NCBI GenBank assembly: GCA_036971715.1
Contig: JAVHJL010000003.1
Coordinates: forward strand, 2,852,001 to 2,916,000
DNA length: 64,000 nt
Reading direction: 5' to 3'
Source: Arthrobotrys musiformis
Taxonomy: Eukaryota; Ascomycota; Orbiliomycetes; Orbiliales; Orbiliaceae
The notes beneath the pieces are model-generated. The model was not told the origin of the DNA. It searched no databases and worked only from the letters and a program-made list of their open reading frames with translations. Positions 43,014 through 55,503 of the stretch are shown piece by piece. Both the position numbers and the translations under genes were made by a program. Positions within the stretch are counted from its first letter, which is position 1; every line of letters starts with the position of its first letter.

Positions 43014-44316
43014 TTAGTGTCCTTCCTCACTGCGACCAAGGGCGAATTCGAGGAGGATGAAGACAACGTAAAGAGCCAACAGGGCTGTTCCCATCCATCT
43101 CCTTCCACCGTAGAAGACGATGACAGTGAAAAGAGCGGAGGAGACCCAGGTCATAATGATTTCGAAGGAGGTAACCGAGTTGGCGAATTGCTTGAGGTCA
43201 CCAGCAAGGAAGAGAACACCAGCACAGAGGGTAAGCAAGAAGATATTGCTACCAGCAGTATTCGCAACAACGATTCCGCCCTGTCCTTTCCTTCCACCAA
43301 CAACGGCGACGAATTTCTCCGGAAGAGTCGTAGCGAAAGAAAGGAGAGTGACACCAACGAGTGTATCCGATAAACCGAAAGAATCACCAATAGTGCCAAC
43401 ACTGTGGGAAAGAACGTATCCGGAGATCGAAACGGTGACGAAGCCAACGAGGAGCTGGGCGAAGTGGTGGACGACGGAACGAGCCGGCTTTCGTGGTTGG
43501 ACGTGGGAAATGCTGGCACTTCGTGCGCGGCCGGTGGTTCCGTTGATCTTGTGGCTAATGCTCGAAGACTTCCTGTGAGCACGGAGTGGGATGGCCTCAA
43601 CGGATGAGCCACCATCGTCACTGCTGCTGCTGCTTCGGTATCCCTCCATAACCTTCTTCATATGCTTCGCAGATTCCTCATCATCGGTCTCATCGTCGGA
43701 GTCAGAGTCGCTATCGGAATCCGAATCGCTATCTTCTGGTGGGTCCATAACACCACGATAGATCCCCCATGCGATCGAGGCAATGTAGATGAAGAATGCG
43801 ATGCAGAAGATCCATCCTCCGAACCGACCGAACTCAACACGATAGACAGCGAGGAAGAAACAGAAAACGGTTGTTATTATCGACAAAACTCCGACATAGA
43901 TCTTCGAGCTGCGATCAAAATGAATTACGGGGTCTTTCGAGAAGATGAGACCGAGCGAGAAAGCACCGAGAATGTTGGATATCGAAGAACCAAGGATATT
44001 TCCGAGGGCCAGGGCCGAGTTATTCTGGGCTAACGACGCAACAACCACAACGAGCTAGACCGACAAGCAACAAGTTAGTGATGCCCGGACATGCATGGTA
44101 TGATCCATGGACATGCAGATGGAATTATTTCCGTACCTCTTCCCATTCTGCACCGGCGGTGAGCAGACCTATCAGGGTCGCCGAAATGCCCAGTTTGCGT
44201 GCTATAACAGCAGTATGATCGACGAATTTATCCGCTCCATAGTCCAACAGGAACACTCCGGTAATAAATGCACAGACGTTGAATATCAGAGTATCATAAT
44301 TTAAAGCTGTTGCCAT
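43014..44316 (-). CDS. CaCA-family sodium/calcium-type cation exchanger
   Basis: Two exons (44316-44137 and 44054-43014), 406 aa. Two inverted halves each carry a CaCA alpha-repeat: TAGAEWEELVVVVASLAQ followed by LALGNILGSSISNILGAF in the first, and LLSFATTLPEK followed by ANTAGSNIFLLTLCAG in the second. The acidic residues in AGAEWEE and TLPEK are the expected cation ligands. About ten membrane helices are predicted. The central cytosolic loop (about 170-260) has an alternating Asp-Ser run (DSDSDSDSDSDS), Ser clusters and basic phospho-site-like RKSSS, suggesting phosphoregulation. The single intron falls inside the first alpha-repeat. It is smaller than vacuolar Vcx1-type CAX and closer to bacterial YrbG/NCX-like exchangers. 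Membrane and ion preference are unknown. Confidence 0.85.
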
Positions 44317-46713
44317 CTCTTGAATAAACTACCAAGTGTTCCGACTTGAGTAGTTTCCGAAGGGGTCCGTAGAATAGATAGATGAGTATGCGATGACGAC
44401 TGTCGGCAGCAAGCGGCGGAAGAATTAAAAATTAACGTGAGTCTGTTTGACGGTCTTTTCGACTTTTGAGTTTCTGTCCCTTTTTACGTAAACCTTCCTT
44501 CCCAGCAGCACGATGGAAGAGTAAAATTACTGAGGTTTCAAGTTTGTAGAAGGGGATAAATGGAGTATTGATGGTGACGAAAAGGCGGAAGGAGTTCTTT
44601 TATATTATATGGAGATTAAGAGTGAATAGCGCGGTGGCCAAGGTGAAAACGGATTGAATCGGAAGCGGAAAGGCCAGGCGGACGACGAATCGACGATGAC
44701 TAGTGAATTTTTGTTTTGTTGACTGGCGGCGTGCTATCAATGCAAATGCAAATGATTCCGTTGAACGAGAGTAAATTCAAAAGATACGATGAGATACGAT
44801 ATAATATAAATGATGAGAAGAAAGAGAGAACGAATGGACGCGGCTGAACTGTTGGGCGATACAGTTGGTTCTAATACCGTTCGTACAACAGACCCAAATT
44901 CCGCAGCTGAGCAGGCAGAGTAATTATAACGACAGACAAAAATCCGACCGACACTTACGAGGAACGAAGGGCAGCGAAAGAAGACGATGGAAAGGGAAAC
45001 CACAAAAAGGGAGAGAAGGTCAAGGGGTAGTTGGTCAGTTAGTTAGTTTGGCGATTCCAGCACAGCACGGCGCATTACTTCCTGGCATGGCAGAAAAGGA
45101 GTGATATGATTGATTGATATGAATGGACGGCCAATTGGGTTAGCACCGGTCCACTTTCTCACCGCCCAGATTACCCTCGACCCAGCAGTTCCCAGCAGTT
45201 CCCAGAGCCCAGCGAACGAGTGGATGGTCGAATCTTACACTGTTTCGGTTCTCCGTGAGCGATATATGCTGCTATCTTCGGACGACGACGACGGCAGTGA
45301 CAGTGACAGCGACGAGGAGGTCGAATACTACCAAGAAGGCATGTGGCCATATGCGGTCGCGGATTAAACGTCTAAGCCTCCCGTAGATGTCATCAAAACC
45401 AGATGCCCAGAACCCATCAAAATTGCATCCCAATTAATCCGAAGACGCGCGAGGGACACGCAATTTCCATTCCCTGGCGCTGTACGTAGCTTCAGGGGTC
45501 CATTCTTCCACAACAGAAAGAGTGAAAAAAACACAATCACTAGAATGGAAAGTTGGGTGGGTCAGTTGCTTCCGTTCATGTTCACCTGCATGCACAGAAA
45601 ACTGCTGGTTCTTTGGCACACATACCAACTGCCACCTCCGGCTTTGAAGGAGCCGAACTTCTTCGTGAAGTATTTTTGGGGTCGACTCAGTCACAGAAAT
45701 TTAAAGTGAGAGGCGGGTGTAATTATTACGTAGTCGTGACCAAACACAATGTCGTTCTGTTGAGGTCGTCTTGCTTGGTACTTGGCTCAATTCCATTGCA
45801 TCGATTAAAACGGGACATGCAACAGACCCAACGCGGTATCTAGATGTATACTATATCTTACCAGACGAGCAGCCTTATCGGTTTCAGCGGTGATGTATAT
45901 AATAACTAACGTCACTCTGAATGCCAGATAATTATAAAATTGCATATCGATCGATGTAGAGCAGAAACCATGATCGAGTGTTAGGCCAATAACTTCTAAG
46001 ACCAGAACAATCCCGATTATTGAATTCAACTACGTAGTCTTCTACGTAATATTAAGAAAATGCCCCCGGTTCAATACTTAGTGCAAGTATACTAGCATGC
46101 ATCTGGATAAGAAAGTATAGTAGGCACATCGCTCTTATTTCGATTCGATCGTGGGTTCCTGCTGGAGGATATAATCATAGGTAATTATAATACAAACTGA
46201 AAATTGAAACGCCATAAATTTGATTGAATCGATCGAGTATCGAGCCTGCGCGACTCAACTCATCGTGACTAGCTGCCCATGTTCACACCATTCGGCTGAA
46301 ATGGACATGGCGAGATAACCGGAGTATCTTATCAATATCAATATCAATCCTCTATCACGCCTCCCGTTGCATTGCCGTGTGTGGGTATCCGAAGGCTGAT
46401 GTTTTTGGTGAGGAAATTATGTCTTGGCATTCCCCTTCTGCAATCACCAAAGGCTGGGATGCTTTTAGGAGAGAGAAAACTACCACAAAAACAACACGTC
46501 TCCATTATATCTGACTGTCGAGAGCCTAAACTTCATGTGTTGGCCTCTACGACACCAGGACGATCTGCGAGGGTAATCCCATGCCACGCCTGATGCTTGA
46601 TCGAGCGATAGAAATAGGAGCACAAATTGATTCTTGTTTGCCTCGTAAAATTGTTCAATGATGCCACATAGACGGACACCCATCGACGGACGTCCCTCAG
46701 CAACAGATGGAAA
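44317..46713. other. Intergenic region with one doubtful small ORF
   Basis: About 2.4 kb. The left part is the promoter of the exchanger gene. A small open frame at 45119-45367 is listed separately. From 45.8 to 46.4 kb the sequence is AT-rich and featureless. No other gene is supported. Confidence 0.4.
45119..45367 (+). CDS. Possible small acidic hypothetical protein
   Basis: 82 codons from the first ATG, with an in-frame TGA shortly upstream. The N-terminal half is neutral (GRPIGLAPVHFLTAQITLDP). The C-terminus is acidic with DDDDGSDSDSDEEVEYY followed by aromatic MWPYAVAD. I recognise no family. Spacing, lack of introns and biased ending leave it uncertain; it could be part of a larger spliced gene or a chance frame. 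Confidence 0.3.
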   Translation: MNGRPIGLAPVHFLTAQITLDPAVPSSSQSPANEWMVESYTVSVLRERYMLLSSDDDDGSDSDSDEEVEYYQEGMWPYAVAD

Positions 46714-48834
46714 ATGGTATGTCTGTTTCTAACTGGAACGGCCCTGCTGTACGCCAATATCAGCAGTTCGCAGTCGACAGCCGCGGCTACGACGACAATA
46801 TTCTCAACTTTTCGCCATACAAGTACAATATTTGGGGGTATATGCAGGCCAGACCAAAACGCTTTACCGCTCTGTGACAACTTACAGTGGGGCTCATTTA
46901 ACTCCGAGACCCAAAACGGTGCTTCTTCACAGACAGTGGACCCGTCGACTAGCGTTCTGGATACCACATCTTCCTTCTCTCAGACTATAACCGTCACTAC
47001 GAGTACCGTGTCAAGTGATACTGGTGTTCCCACAGCGTTCCGGCTAAGGGCGCTCATTCCAGGCTTTGACGAGGCATACATCGATACAACAAGGAACGGC
47101 CCAATCATCATCGATGTCAATGCAGAGAGTAGACTCCTCAAACGAGACAACTGCTCCGATGGCTCGCTATCCAGAGCCGTGGCTAGTGCTAACTTTAAAC
47201 TTATGCCCGACGGAATAATCAGGGCAATAAACGACAATCAACGTCTAATAGCCTATAGACGCCAGACGAGTAGTTTTGGGACATCAAACGATTACGGGGA
47301 CGTCTTGATTTTACGAGACACTACTTTGGCCCAGAGTGACCTCTCGCAAAGTTGGTATTTTAGTGGCTGTAGGTTGGATTTGCAAAACCCGTCCACTTTT
47401 CAACTTTACAGGATATACTTGCTCCAGCTCTCAAATGGGAAGTATGCTGTAAAAATGGGAGCAGTGGGGGCGCAAGTCCCTTCGAACTTTGAGGCATACG
47501 GCCTTTGCTACGAGCCGGCAGTATCTTCGACTACATCTTCGGCTTCTAGCACAACTACGCCCGTATCCACGAATTCGATTATTTCCGGTTCTTCGTCATC
47601 TGCATCGTCAAGTCTATCTTCTAGTGCGACAGTATCTGACGTATCATCTAGCACATTGCCCGAAACATCGTCTGATATATCCTGTAGCTCATCGACTTTT
47701 CAACTGCCTAGCCCACCGCCTACCTCATCTTCACAACTATCTTCTAGTCCATCTTCTAGTTCGTCCTCGACCACTACGCTTAATGCCTACGATGTTATCA
47801 CACTCAGAACCCTATACTCTTTCTGTTCCAACTTACTGCGCTCTACCCAAACTTCCACCTCAACAACGGCCACAACATCTACAAGCACAGAGATATCAAC
47901 GCAAACATTCACTTCGTCAGAAGTAGCTACATGTACTAGCTCCTTTAGCGAATACTCCTCGACATCATACATCCCTACAGAGACAACCGCTACAGACCTA
48001 AGACGAAAGCGAGCTACTGTCGTAGAAAGACAAAGCTCTTATAGGACTCCAACACCATTGACCTCCTTCAACGACGCTGAAGTCCGGGCAGGCTGCTCGA
48101 GCGCCATTACAATACCCACAACAACAGTCGAGTCGACGGATATAAGTGTTTCCGTCATTCCGTACCTATCGACGACGGATTTCAACACTACCATGACAAG
48201 TTACGCAACAGAAACAACCACCAGCACCATTCCATCCGTTTTAACAAGCATCGCCGTAGCGAACGGGTACTACAAAATGAAAAACGATAGTCTCGGGGAT
48301 TTCGACAACTATTACTTTTACGTCAACCCCAAAAACCATACCGGTACGCTACCAGACACTACGATCGTAGCGAGTACGATCAGGGAAACATTCTGGCAAG
48401 CAGTATGGGATGGCAACCTGGGCGGTTGGAAGATGAGATACGACTGGTGGCGTATAGGCGACGGGAATAATATCACCGATAGTTTCTGGCTACTCTATTT
48501 TACCACGATAACAAATCCGCAAAAGATACAGTATCGATGGCTCGGATTGACTAAGAACACTAATGTCATAGGCCCTGGGAAAACCACGCAATACGCTTTG
48601 TTCGATATTAATGATGGGTATGCAACTATACAGGTGTCATTGGACGGGACTAGAAATACGCTGTGGACTTGTGAGGATGGAGGTACCGCGGAACGGCCCC
48701 CGGCATTTTGGTTTTATGCGAGTGCTGGCTGGATGGATATCGTTGACGCTGCGACTGACGGACCGAACGGTGATGGACAATACACTTTGCATAACTGCGT
48801 TGTCGTTCCTGGTTTTCATATCTTAGGATGGTAG
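46714..48834 (+). CDS. Large Ser/Thr-rich secreted protein
   Basis: One exon, 706 aa. A signal peptide is likely at residues 1-20 (hydrophobic VCLFLTGTALLYA). A Thr-rich spacer leads to an extracellular domain at about 108-270 (AFRLRALIPGFDEAYID, SWYFSGCRLDL, NFEAYGLCYEP). A Ser/Thr-rich stalk of about 160 residues follows, probably heavily O-glycosylated. A second domain at about 510-706 is rich in Trp/Tyr/Asn (NLGGWKMRYDWWRIGDGNN, YRWLGLTKNTN, FWFYASAGWMDIV). A tetrabasic RRKR near residue 430 is a candidate Kex2 processing site. No catalytic motif, GPI signal or membrane anchor is evident. The repeat of a folded domain, stalk and second domain suggests a wall or adhesive protein; I do not recognise a named family with confidence. 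Confidence 0.75.
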   Translation: MVCLFLTGTALLYANISSSQSTAAATTTIFSTFRHTSTIFGGICRPDQNALPLCDNLQWGSFNSETQNGASSQTVDPSTSVLDTTSSFSQTITVTTSTVSSDTGVPTAFRLRALIPGFDEAYIDTTRNGPIIIDVNAESRLLKRDNCSDGSLSRAVASANFKLMPDGIIRAINDNQRLIAYRRQTSSFGTSNDYGDVLILRDTTLAQSDLSQSWYFSGCRLDLQNPSTFQLYRIYLLQLSNGKYAVKMGAVGAQVPSNFEAYGLCYEPAVSSTTSSASSTTTPVSTNSIISGSSSSASSSLSSSATVSDVSSSTLPETSSDISCSSSTFQLPSPPPTSSSQLSSSPSSSSSSTTTLNAYDVITLRTLYSFCSNLLRSTQTSTSTTATTSTSTEISTQTFTSSEVATCTSSFSEYSSTSYIPTETTATDLRRKRATVVERQSSYRTPTPLTSFNDAEVRAGCSSAITIPTTTVESTDISVSVIPYLSTTDFNTTMTSYATETTTSTIPSVLTSIAVANGYYKMKNDSLGDFDNYYFYVNPKNHTGTLPDTTIVASTIRETFWQAVWDGNLGGWKMRYDWWRIGDGNNITDSFWLLYFTTITNPQKIQYRWLGLTKNTNVIGPGKTTQYALFDINDGYATIQVSLDGTRNTLWTCEDGGTAERPPAFWFYASAGWMDIVDAATDGPNGDGQYTLHNCVVVPGFHILGW

Positions 48835-51800
48835 AGATTACGGAATTTGGTACTCTGTCATGATGTCATTATCCTCCATCCTATGTATAGAAGGAGGGAG
48901 ACCTGAGTCCGGGTAGCCTTGGGCGTCGATATATACTAAACCGACTTTTTTCTTTTCTTTTAGGAAGCCTATATAAACAATGATGTATCGTATATAACCA
49001 TATTTCAGCCTTGATTTTGTATTTTAAAATAGAAACCTTGAATTTATGCATTTTTCCCGCCCAAAATTTCGTTTTCCAGGATACTCAAAAGTATTAGAGT
49101 AAACTATTATATTACTAGCATCTCTGGGGAGATATATGAGGAAGGCTTTCTCTTCTGCCGCGAATTAGTGTCAATTAATTCTTCCACATAAACTGCCTGG
49201 AATTGAATGACTGGCGGGAAATTATAATGCCCAAGCTAACTGGTGCTGGCAACAGTTCAAAGCAACTTAGCCTAAGGCCTAGCCTCTCGGCAAACCTGTG
49301 CCGACGTACGACGATGGCTAGTTTTTTTCTCCTAGCACCTGCCATGTGGGTCCGCCCTTGTCATCGAGGCCTGATCACCGCTGTACAAGATGCTTATTGG
49401 TGCTTATCGTGGTAGTAAGACTTTTCTTGTAAGTGCAAGTACAGAACCTTATTGTGATTGCAAAGAGCTAATTGAAGTTTAAATTCTTCTTTTGAAATTC
49501 GAAATTGCAATTTATTCGAACTTTGGGTTTTTTCAAGTTCACCAATTCCCATTCACGCTTCGTGGTCGTCAAAAACCCACAAATTGCAACACATGGGTGG
49601 AGGGTGCTTCCGAGTGCGATTCTAGTTCTCGGTGGGCCTTGTCTACTTGATTAGCGCCTTCTTGCTGTTACAGCCCTACATTTTACTTGGCTACCCTAGC
49701 TTAAGATAGGGCTTTCATTGTGGTCATCTGAAGGTATTTCCACTATTGAACCCAAGCTCTCACTCGGGCACATCGTTCAGGATATTGTAGAAACCCTCAG
49801 GAGCCATTAGCCTGCTGGGGATGCCCGGTGATAATCGTTGTAGGGAAAAGTGGGATTCATATAATATATACCCAGTAATATCGGTGGCAGGGATAATATC
49901 TGAAGATTTGATCCCACGGATATGGGTTGTAGACTATTGTCCATAGATCCATTAAACGTTCCATAGCCGTCTTAGTCGCGAGGGCGTTTTATATCATATA
50001 TATGTTGCATCCTCAAAATCTTCCGGGTTTGCGAAATCCCCTGTTGTGACGGCGCTATACCAACTACTGAAGTGTAGCGAGGAGTGCGAGAGTGATATCA
50101 TGGATACTACGTGCATGGATTATAATAGACATAAGGCTGTACGTAGCTACATGTAGTGCCATGGTTGGTAAAAAGGCCGAGGGTTCAGGAAGGAAATCGC
50201 TATAGCTAATAAGCTGAACGGATTGAGAGAAACATGCATGCTGCATGGTAAGTGCGGGATAATGCCAGTGCCATCAATGAGGTGCTGCATGGATGTTGGG
50301 TACTAGGTATCGTATGCCCTGAGCTACTACTACGTTTGAAATTCACTCGATTTCTGTGGTTATATAATTTACCAGCCTCGATAATATAGTAGACATTTTC
50401 GTAGCCTGGGAGGCTAACATTTTCTGCTGGTTCGGATCTGAGAGATGAGATGCAACACTCCACCAAGCAATTAAGGAAAGGACTTCAGTATGCACACTCG
50501 CCAGCGCTGCAGCTCCAATTCACCCCCATCTAAATCAAGTACCTGTATTCTTTCGCCCAGGGAGTACGAGGTTGCATGTTGTCCGAGTAGTCAGCAGACA
50601 AGTTGTCTTTCTGGGAAATCCATGACAATTCAAAGCTTCAAATATACACCCCAACTGACCATCTTTGTTGATTTTTCAGGTATTATTACATAACAACTCC
50701 GCCTTTTTTTGATTTTCGTCCTGTTCCTATGCGCGAGAGCTCCAACCCAAGACACATCCGTGTACCTTGGCTCCAGCTTGGGTTTCCAGTCTCGTCTTGG
50801 GAGAGGCGAACCGTACGGGAACCCGGCAGCCAATGAAGCTTGCCTGCTTATCTTAAATGATAATCATGCGGCGAAAAACATGCTGGGACGGCAAACCGTC
50901 CGCATGCGTTTTTTTCCTTTCTCGCCTGTTTAGAACACAAACGAAAAAAGCTTGGCCGCCTTGAATTTCGATATTCTCGACCCCTCATCGAATACTCATT
51001 GTCCATGTTCGAGCCACCAAAGGATTTCGATTTTTGCCATCAGATGCTGGCTACTGCAGATGGTATACATACGGAGTTTATATCTGCGAGATTGATCTGA
51101 TAGTTTACCGGAACCCGAAATCTGAGGAAGAAAGGTACCCGTTTTGGGGATAAACCAACCACCAACACTTTTTTCCCCCAATGGATTTTATCTCCACCGC
51201 CGCCAACTAAGATACCCATACATGAAGCATGCATCTCGCGGGATCAATGGTGCGAAAGGAAAGTCAAACTGGGACGGAAAAGTCGCAGAATGCAGATATT
51301 CAGCCGTTCCTTAGCCAAATATTCCAATTGGCTAGAGGTCTGTTTCTTGTTCGACTAAGCATGTTGGAGGGCGGACCAGGTGAAATTCTTCCCAGGGCTC
51401 ATGCACGAGGGTGGGTCCCAGGAAGCTAAAAAGGTGCAGAACGAAAAGAAACCTCGACTTTTGCTTTTGCGCTAAACCACGGGCGTGGGAAACCACCGTT
51501 TTGTCGCTAGCTAGATACAACCGGGTTTTCGGCGACGGCATGTCAGTTTGATAGTACTTTACATTGCGGTGGGCTCTTTTGACGGCGAAAATTAATATGA
51601 TATATGATGCGCTAGACGGGTACGGGCCAAGGTCAGCCACCGGCCCATATTTGACATGCATGGTTCTCAACAATCACGTCGAATATGCAGTTCACCACGC
51701 GGCCTAGCTCTAGCGCCAGCTGCCAGGCAACATGGCCCCAGGGTTGGAGCTGGAAGAGCTTCAGAGATAGTGTAGTATTCAGCATGCAAGAGGCCAGGCC

Positions 51801-52035
51801 ATGGCCACCAGATAGGCCATTGTGAAAACTATATCAAGGCCGCACACTCCCTCAATCGATCGTGACTTTTGCCCTGCTTCCTCATCCCTCGCCCTTCTCT
51901 CTTTCTCTCTCCCGCTTTTTGAGGTCGAGATTGTCGACTCCATCCCTCCCCTCGTCCCGCCTTCTCAGACCCCGCTTTTGTAAAAAGGCACCCGCAACGC
52001 ACCTTTCCTCCAATCCCCCCCAATTGCCCTCCATA
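48835..52035. other. Gene-poor intergenic region and Nramp promoter
   Basis: About 3.2 kb. Short open stretches (49203-49415, 50206-50466, 50709-50933, 51332-51673) show no motifs. A clear C/T-rich tract at about 51880-52030 directly precedes the Nramp start and is its likely leader. No RNA gene was recognised. Confidence 0.45.
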
Positions 52036-53734
52036 ATGACGGCCGGTGCGTGGGAGAGAGATCAGGTCGCGCGCCTGCAAGGTGACCGCGACCATGTTAA
52101 CGCAGTCGCTCGTGAAAACAAGGCTGCGGCATCGGAGAAGGAGATTGCGGGCGAGACCACGATCCAAGACATCGAACTTGCGACGGGCCAGAAGATGCCA
52201 TGGCATAAGAAGGTTACCCACGTCACATCCAAGTTCATGCGATTCGTCGGTCCTGGTATTTTGATCTCCGTCGCATATATCGATCCTGATAACTTTCAAT
52301 CCAACGTTGCGGCTGGTGCTGAGTTCAGGTATAAATTACTGTTTATGATTCTTCTTGGAAATGTCATTTCTGCGTATCTTCAGGTGGGTTTTATCTTTGC
52401 GTGTTAAATGATATCTGATGTATGTCCATGCTAATTGTAAAAAAAAACAAAAACAGTCGATGTCTATCAAACTTGGCTCCGTTACTGGATTGGACCTGGC
52501 GCAAATGAACCGGGCTTCCCTACCTTTCTGGCTCAATGTTTCGCTATGGCTTTTGGCCGAAGCTGCTATTATCTGCACAGACGTTGGATCCGTCATTGGT
52601 TTCGCAATCGGTGTGAACCTCTTGAACCCGAGCATCCCACTACCTGCCGCCTGCGCGATATCGTTAGTGGACACTCTCTTGATCCTCTTCTTCTATAGAC
52701 CATGGGGGGCCCTTAGATGGCTGCGCGCGTTCGAATTCTTCATCGCCTCGATCGTCTTCGCAACCGTCATTTGCTTAATCTACCTCCTGGCATTGATCGA
52801 TACCGAGGAAGCACCGGCTGGTCAGGTCTTCCTTGGGTTCCTCCCCTCCCGAACCGTCTTCGTCGGTGAAGGTCTCCTCGAAAGTTGCGGTATAATCGGT
52901 GGTACGATCATGCCGCACACAATCTACCTAGGCTCCTCCATCGTCCAGGCCCGTCTCCGTGACTTCGACGTAAAGTCCAAAAACTACACCCTCCCCGAAG
53001 ACAGCGACGAAAAGGAAGTAACGGTCCTCTACCGCCCTTCCCTCGCCGCCATAAAATCCTGCATGAAATACTCCATCGCAGAACTCTGCTCTACCCTCCT
53101 CATCATCGCCATCTTCGTAAACTCCGCAATCCTCATCGTTGCAGCGGCATCATTCGACGACGATGACGCAGAGGAGGCGGATTTATTCGCCCTGTACGAA
53201 CTTTTCGCCGAAACCATCTCCCCCGCTGCCGCGACACTGTTCGCATTGGGTCTCATGCTTTCTTCGATGGCTTGTAGCGTCGTTGCTACCATGGCCGGTC
53301 AGATGATCCTTGAAGGAGCGATGCAATGGCATATTTCCCCATTCGTCAGAAGACTCGCGACACGTTGCATCTCCATCATCCCTGCCATTGCCATCGCTGC
53401 TGCTGTCGGAAAGGAAGGTCTTGCAAAGACGCTTTACGCATGCAACATCGTCCTCTCCGTCAACCTCATATTCACCTGTGCCCCATTACTCTGGTACGTC
53501 TGCAAGGATAAGTACATGACCGTCGCCGTCAACGGATCGACGACACAGGCGATCCCAACCGCAGGGAAGGAAAAGATCAGAGAGGAAAGAGAGAGAGAAC
53601 AAGGTCTCGAATCTGTTTCTTTGGCGAACGGATGGTTCGGAATCGGGTTTGCGGCGTTCATTTGGATTTTATTGGTATTCCTCAATGTTGCCTCGTGGGT
53701 GTTGTTGGGATTGGGGCAGATTGATGATTTATAA
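52036..53734 (+). CDS. SMF1: Nramp-family divalent metal transporter
   Basis: Two exons (52036-52383 and 52457-53734), 541 aa. An Nramp (Smf/SLC11) transporter that couples protons to uptake of Mn2+, Fe2+ and related ions. The first unwound helix carries the metal site as AYIDPDN at residues 81-86, a variant of the usual DPGN. The second site is TIMPHTIYLGSS with the MPH motif at about 267-269. About eleven membrane helices are predicted. An N-terminal cytosolic tail of about 65 charged residues and a charged insert before the last helix (EKIREERERE) are present. Which of the Smf1/2/3 paralogues it corresponds to cannot be decided; the symbol marks the family only. The start is supported by the pyrimidine-rich leader. 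Confidence 0.9.
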
Positions 53735-54454
53735 ATCCATCCTCCTATTTTCTTCTTTTTTAATATAAAAAGGGCGGGCGATATCAGAGTCTCATTTTAT
53801 AGAGGGTCATAGACGATATATATACCTCGAAAACGAATCTTTTTTGTTCCGCATGGGCCCGGGTATCTCCCGGAATTGACGTCGATATCGACATCCTCAA
53901 ATGTCTAGATAGTCGTTTATGAATAATGTTTAAGCAATATACTTTCAATACAAATACATCAATTCTATTACCTAAGTATTTCCCTATCGATCGTATAAGG
54001 GTGTCGTTATAGTTAAGCTGGTTTGTATTGTCTCACAACCTGCAAAATGCAACAAGAGGACTTCACAACAGCCTAAAAAGTGTATATAGACAAAGAGAAT
54101 CTTGCATTACACTTAAGCCAGAAATTGCATACAAGGCACCAGGTAAACAGGACGAAAAAAATATAATCAAAAAAAAAAAAGGCTAGAAGAGTAATAAATA
54201 CATACAAGTGGAGAATAATAATAAGGAAAAAAGGGGATACAAGGAAGAAAAGAAAAAAGGAAAAGCAAAAGTGAAAAGAGCACACAGCTCAGGTACCCCG
54301 TTCGCCAACTTTTGATTCTGTTTCGGTTTCATATGCTGGTGAATTATCTCCCACCATCTATCTCCCCGTAGTCATAGTAGTAGTGTATCATTATCGAGCA
54401 TCATCCGTTTCTTCTCCTTTCTATAATCTAACCCCCCGAGCTTTGACCGACTTC
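53735..54454. other. Intergenic, tail-to-tail region
   Basis: About 0.72 kb between convergent genes, rich in A-runs near 54165-54260. Expected 3' UTRs; no gene seen. Confidence 0.45.
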
Positions 54455-55503
54455 TTACTCATCGAAAACCTCCTCGACTCTAGGTTGCATGCCTTGCGAG
54501 GTCTGCACCTGTTCTGTGGCGTAGTTCATTTGGACGTCAGCACCGGAGGGAGTAGGGGCGAATCCAGGGGCATCGATAGGAGCACCGTGAGAGTGCGAGT
54601 GCTTTCTCTTCTTCTTCTTCTTCTTCTCCTCTTTTGTCTACATATCCATGAATCACATTTCGTTAGCACCTATCTTGTTTGCTCACGAGACCAAAAACCA
54701 AGTCTCCAGAAGGGTAAAAAAATAAAGCTCACCTTTTCCCAAGCCCAAACCGGCCTGAAGCTGTCAAAGAACCCAACATCCTCGAACAAATTCGGATAAA
54801 GCCACAATCCAGGCGGAACCGCAAACATTGTGACAACAAATAGGATCAATCTGAAGATCGCCATCAAGAAGAACAACCCCAACAGTCCCAACATTCCCAT
54901 ACTGAGGTACCAGACACCCAGACGCATAACGGCCGGCCATAACGGGAACATGACGATACCGAGCAACAAAGCGAGGACACCGAGACCAATAACCGTTCGC
55001 TTCCATTGAGGTCCTTCGTAAAACCAGACGTAGTACATATCCTCGCCGGCGGCTTGTTGAGGGACGATCTGGACGTTCCATTGACCCTTGACACGCTTTG
55101 GTTTGCCGTGGGAGTGATCGCCGTGGTTCTCAGCCTGGGGTTCGACTTTGTGGACGCGAAGGGCCATCATGTGGCGGGGGAGGAGGAGGAAGGCCATCTC
55201 GGCTTCTTGGCGGTTGGTGATGGGTGGGAGGTTGGAGTTCTTTTTCGCCTGAGCTTTAGCATAGGCAGGAGATTCGAGGGCGCGAAGAGCTCGTTTGACT
55301 GAATTTATATGTTAGTTATGATTATGCTGATTGCTAGACCGGTTTGATGTGTAGCTACCTTTGAACATATCGACACGTTTACCTCCCAATATCGAGGTTC
55401 GAGGCTTCAGCTCTGAATTCTTGAGAAAGTTTGCAACGGCGAGAGCTTCCGGGGTAGGAGGCTGAGGCCCCATGGGCTGCTGCCCTGGTGGAGGACCGGA
55501 CAT
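54455..55503 (-). CDS. SEC62: ER translocon subunit Sec62
   Basis: Three exons (55503-55359, 55298-54733, 54637-54455), 297 aa. The cytosolic N-terminal Sec62 domain (LAVANFLKNSELKPRTSIL, VDMFKVKRALRALESPAY, MYYVWFYEGPQWK) is followed by two membrane helices (about 150-205: VIGLGVLALLLGIVMFPLWP, GMLGLLGLFFLMAIF). Then comes the conserved PPGLWLYPNLFEDVGFFDSF. The C-terminus has a polylysine stretch and His/Ser repeats (KHSHSHGAP). Sec62 joins Sec61 and Sec63 to drive post-translational import into the endoplasmic reticulum. The Lys run is encoded by a CTT/TTC trinucleotide repeat on the plus strand near 54606-54634. Very confident identity; phases are consistent. Confidence 0.94.

Noticed and set aside
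43120..44033. Long plus-strand frames opposite the cation exchanger
   Set aside because: The minus strand encodes two intact CaCA alpha-repeats; the opposite frames are shadows produced by codon bias.
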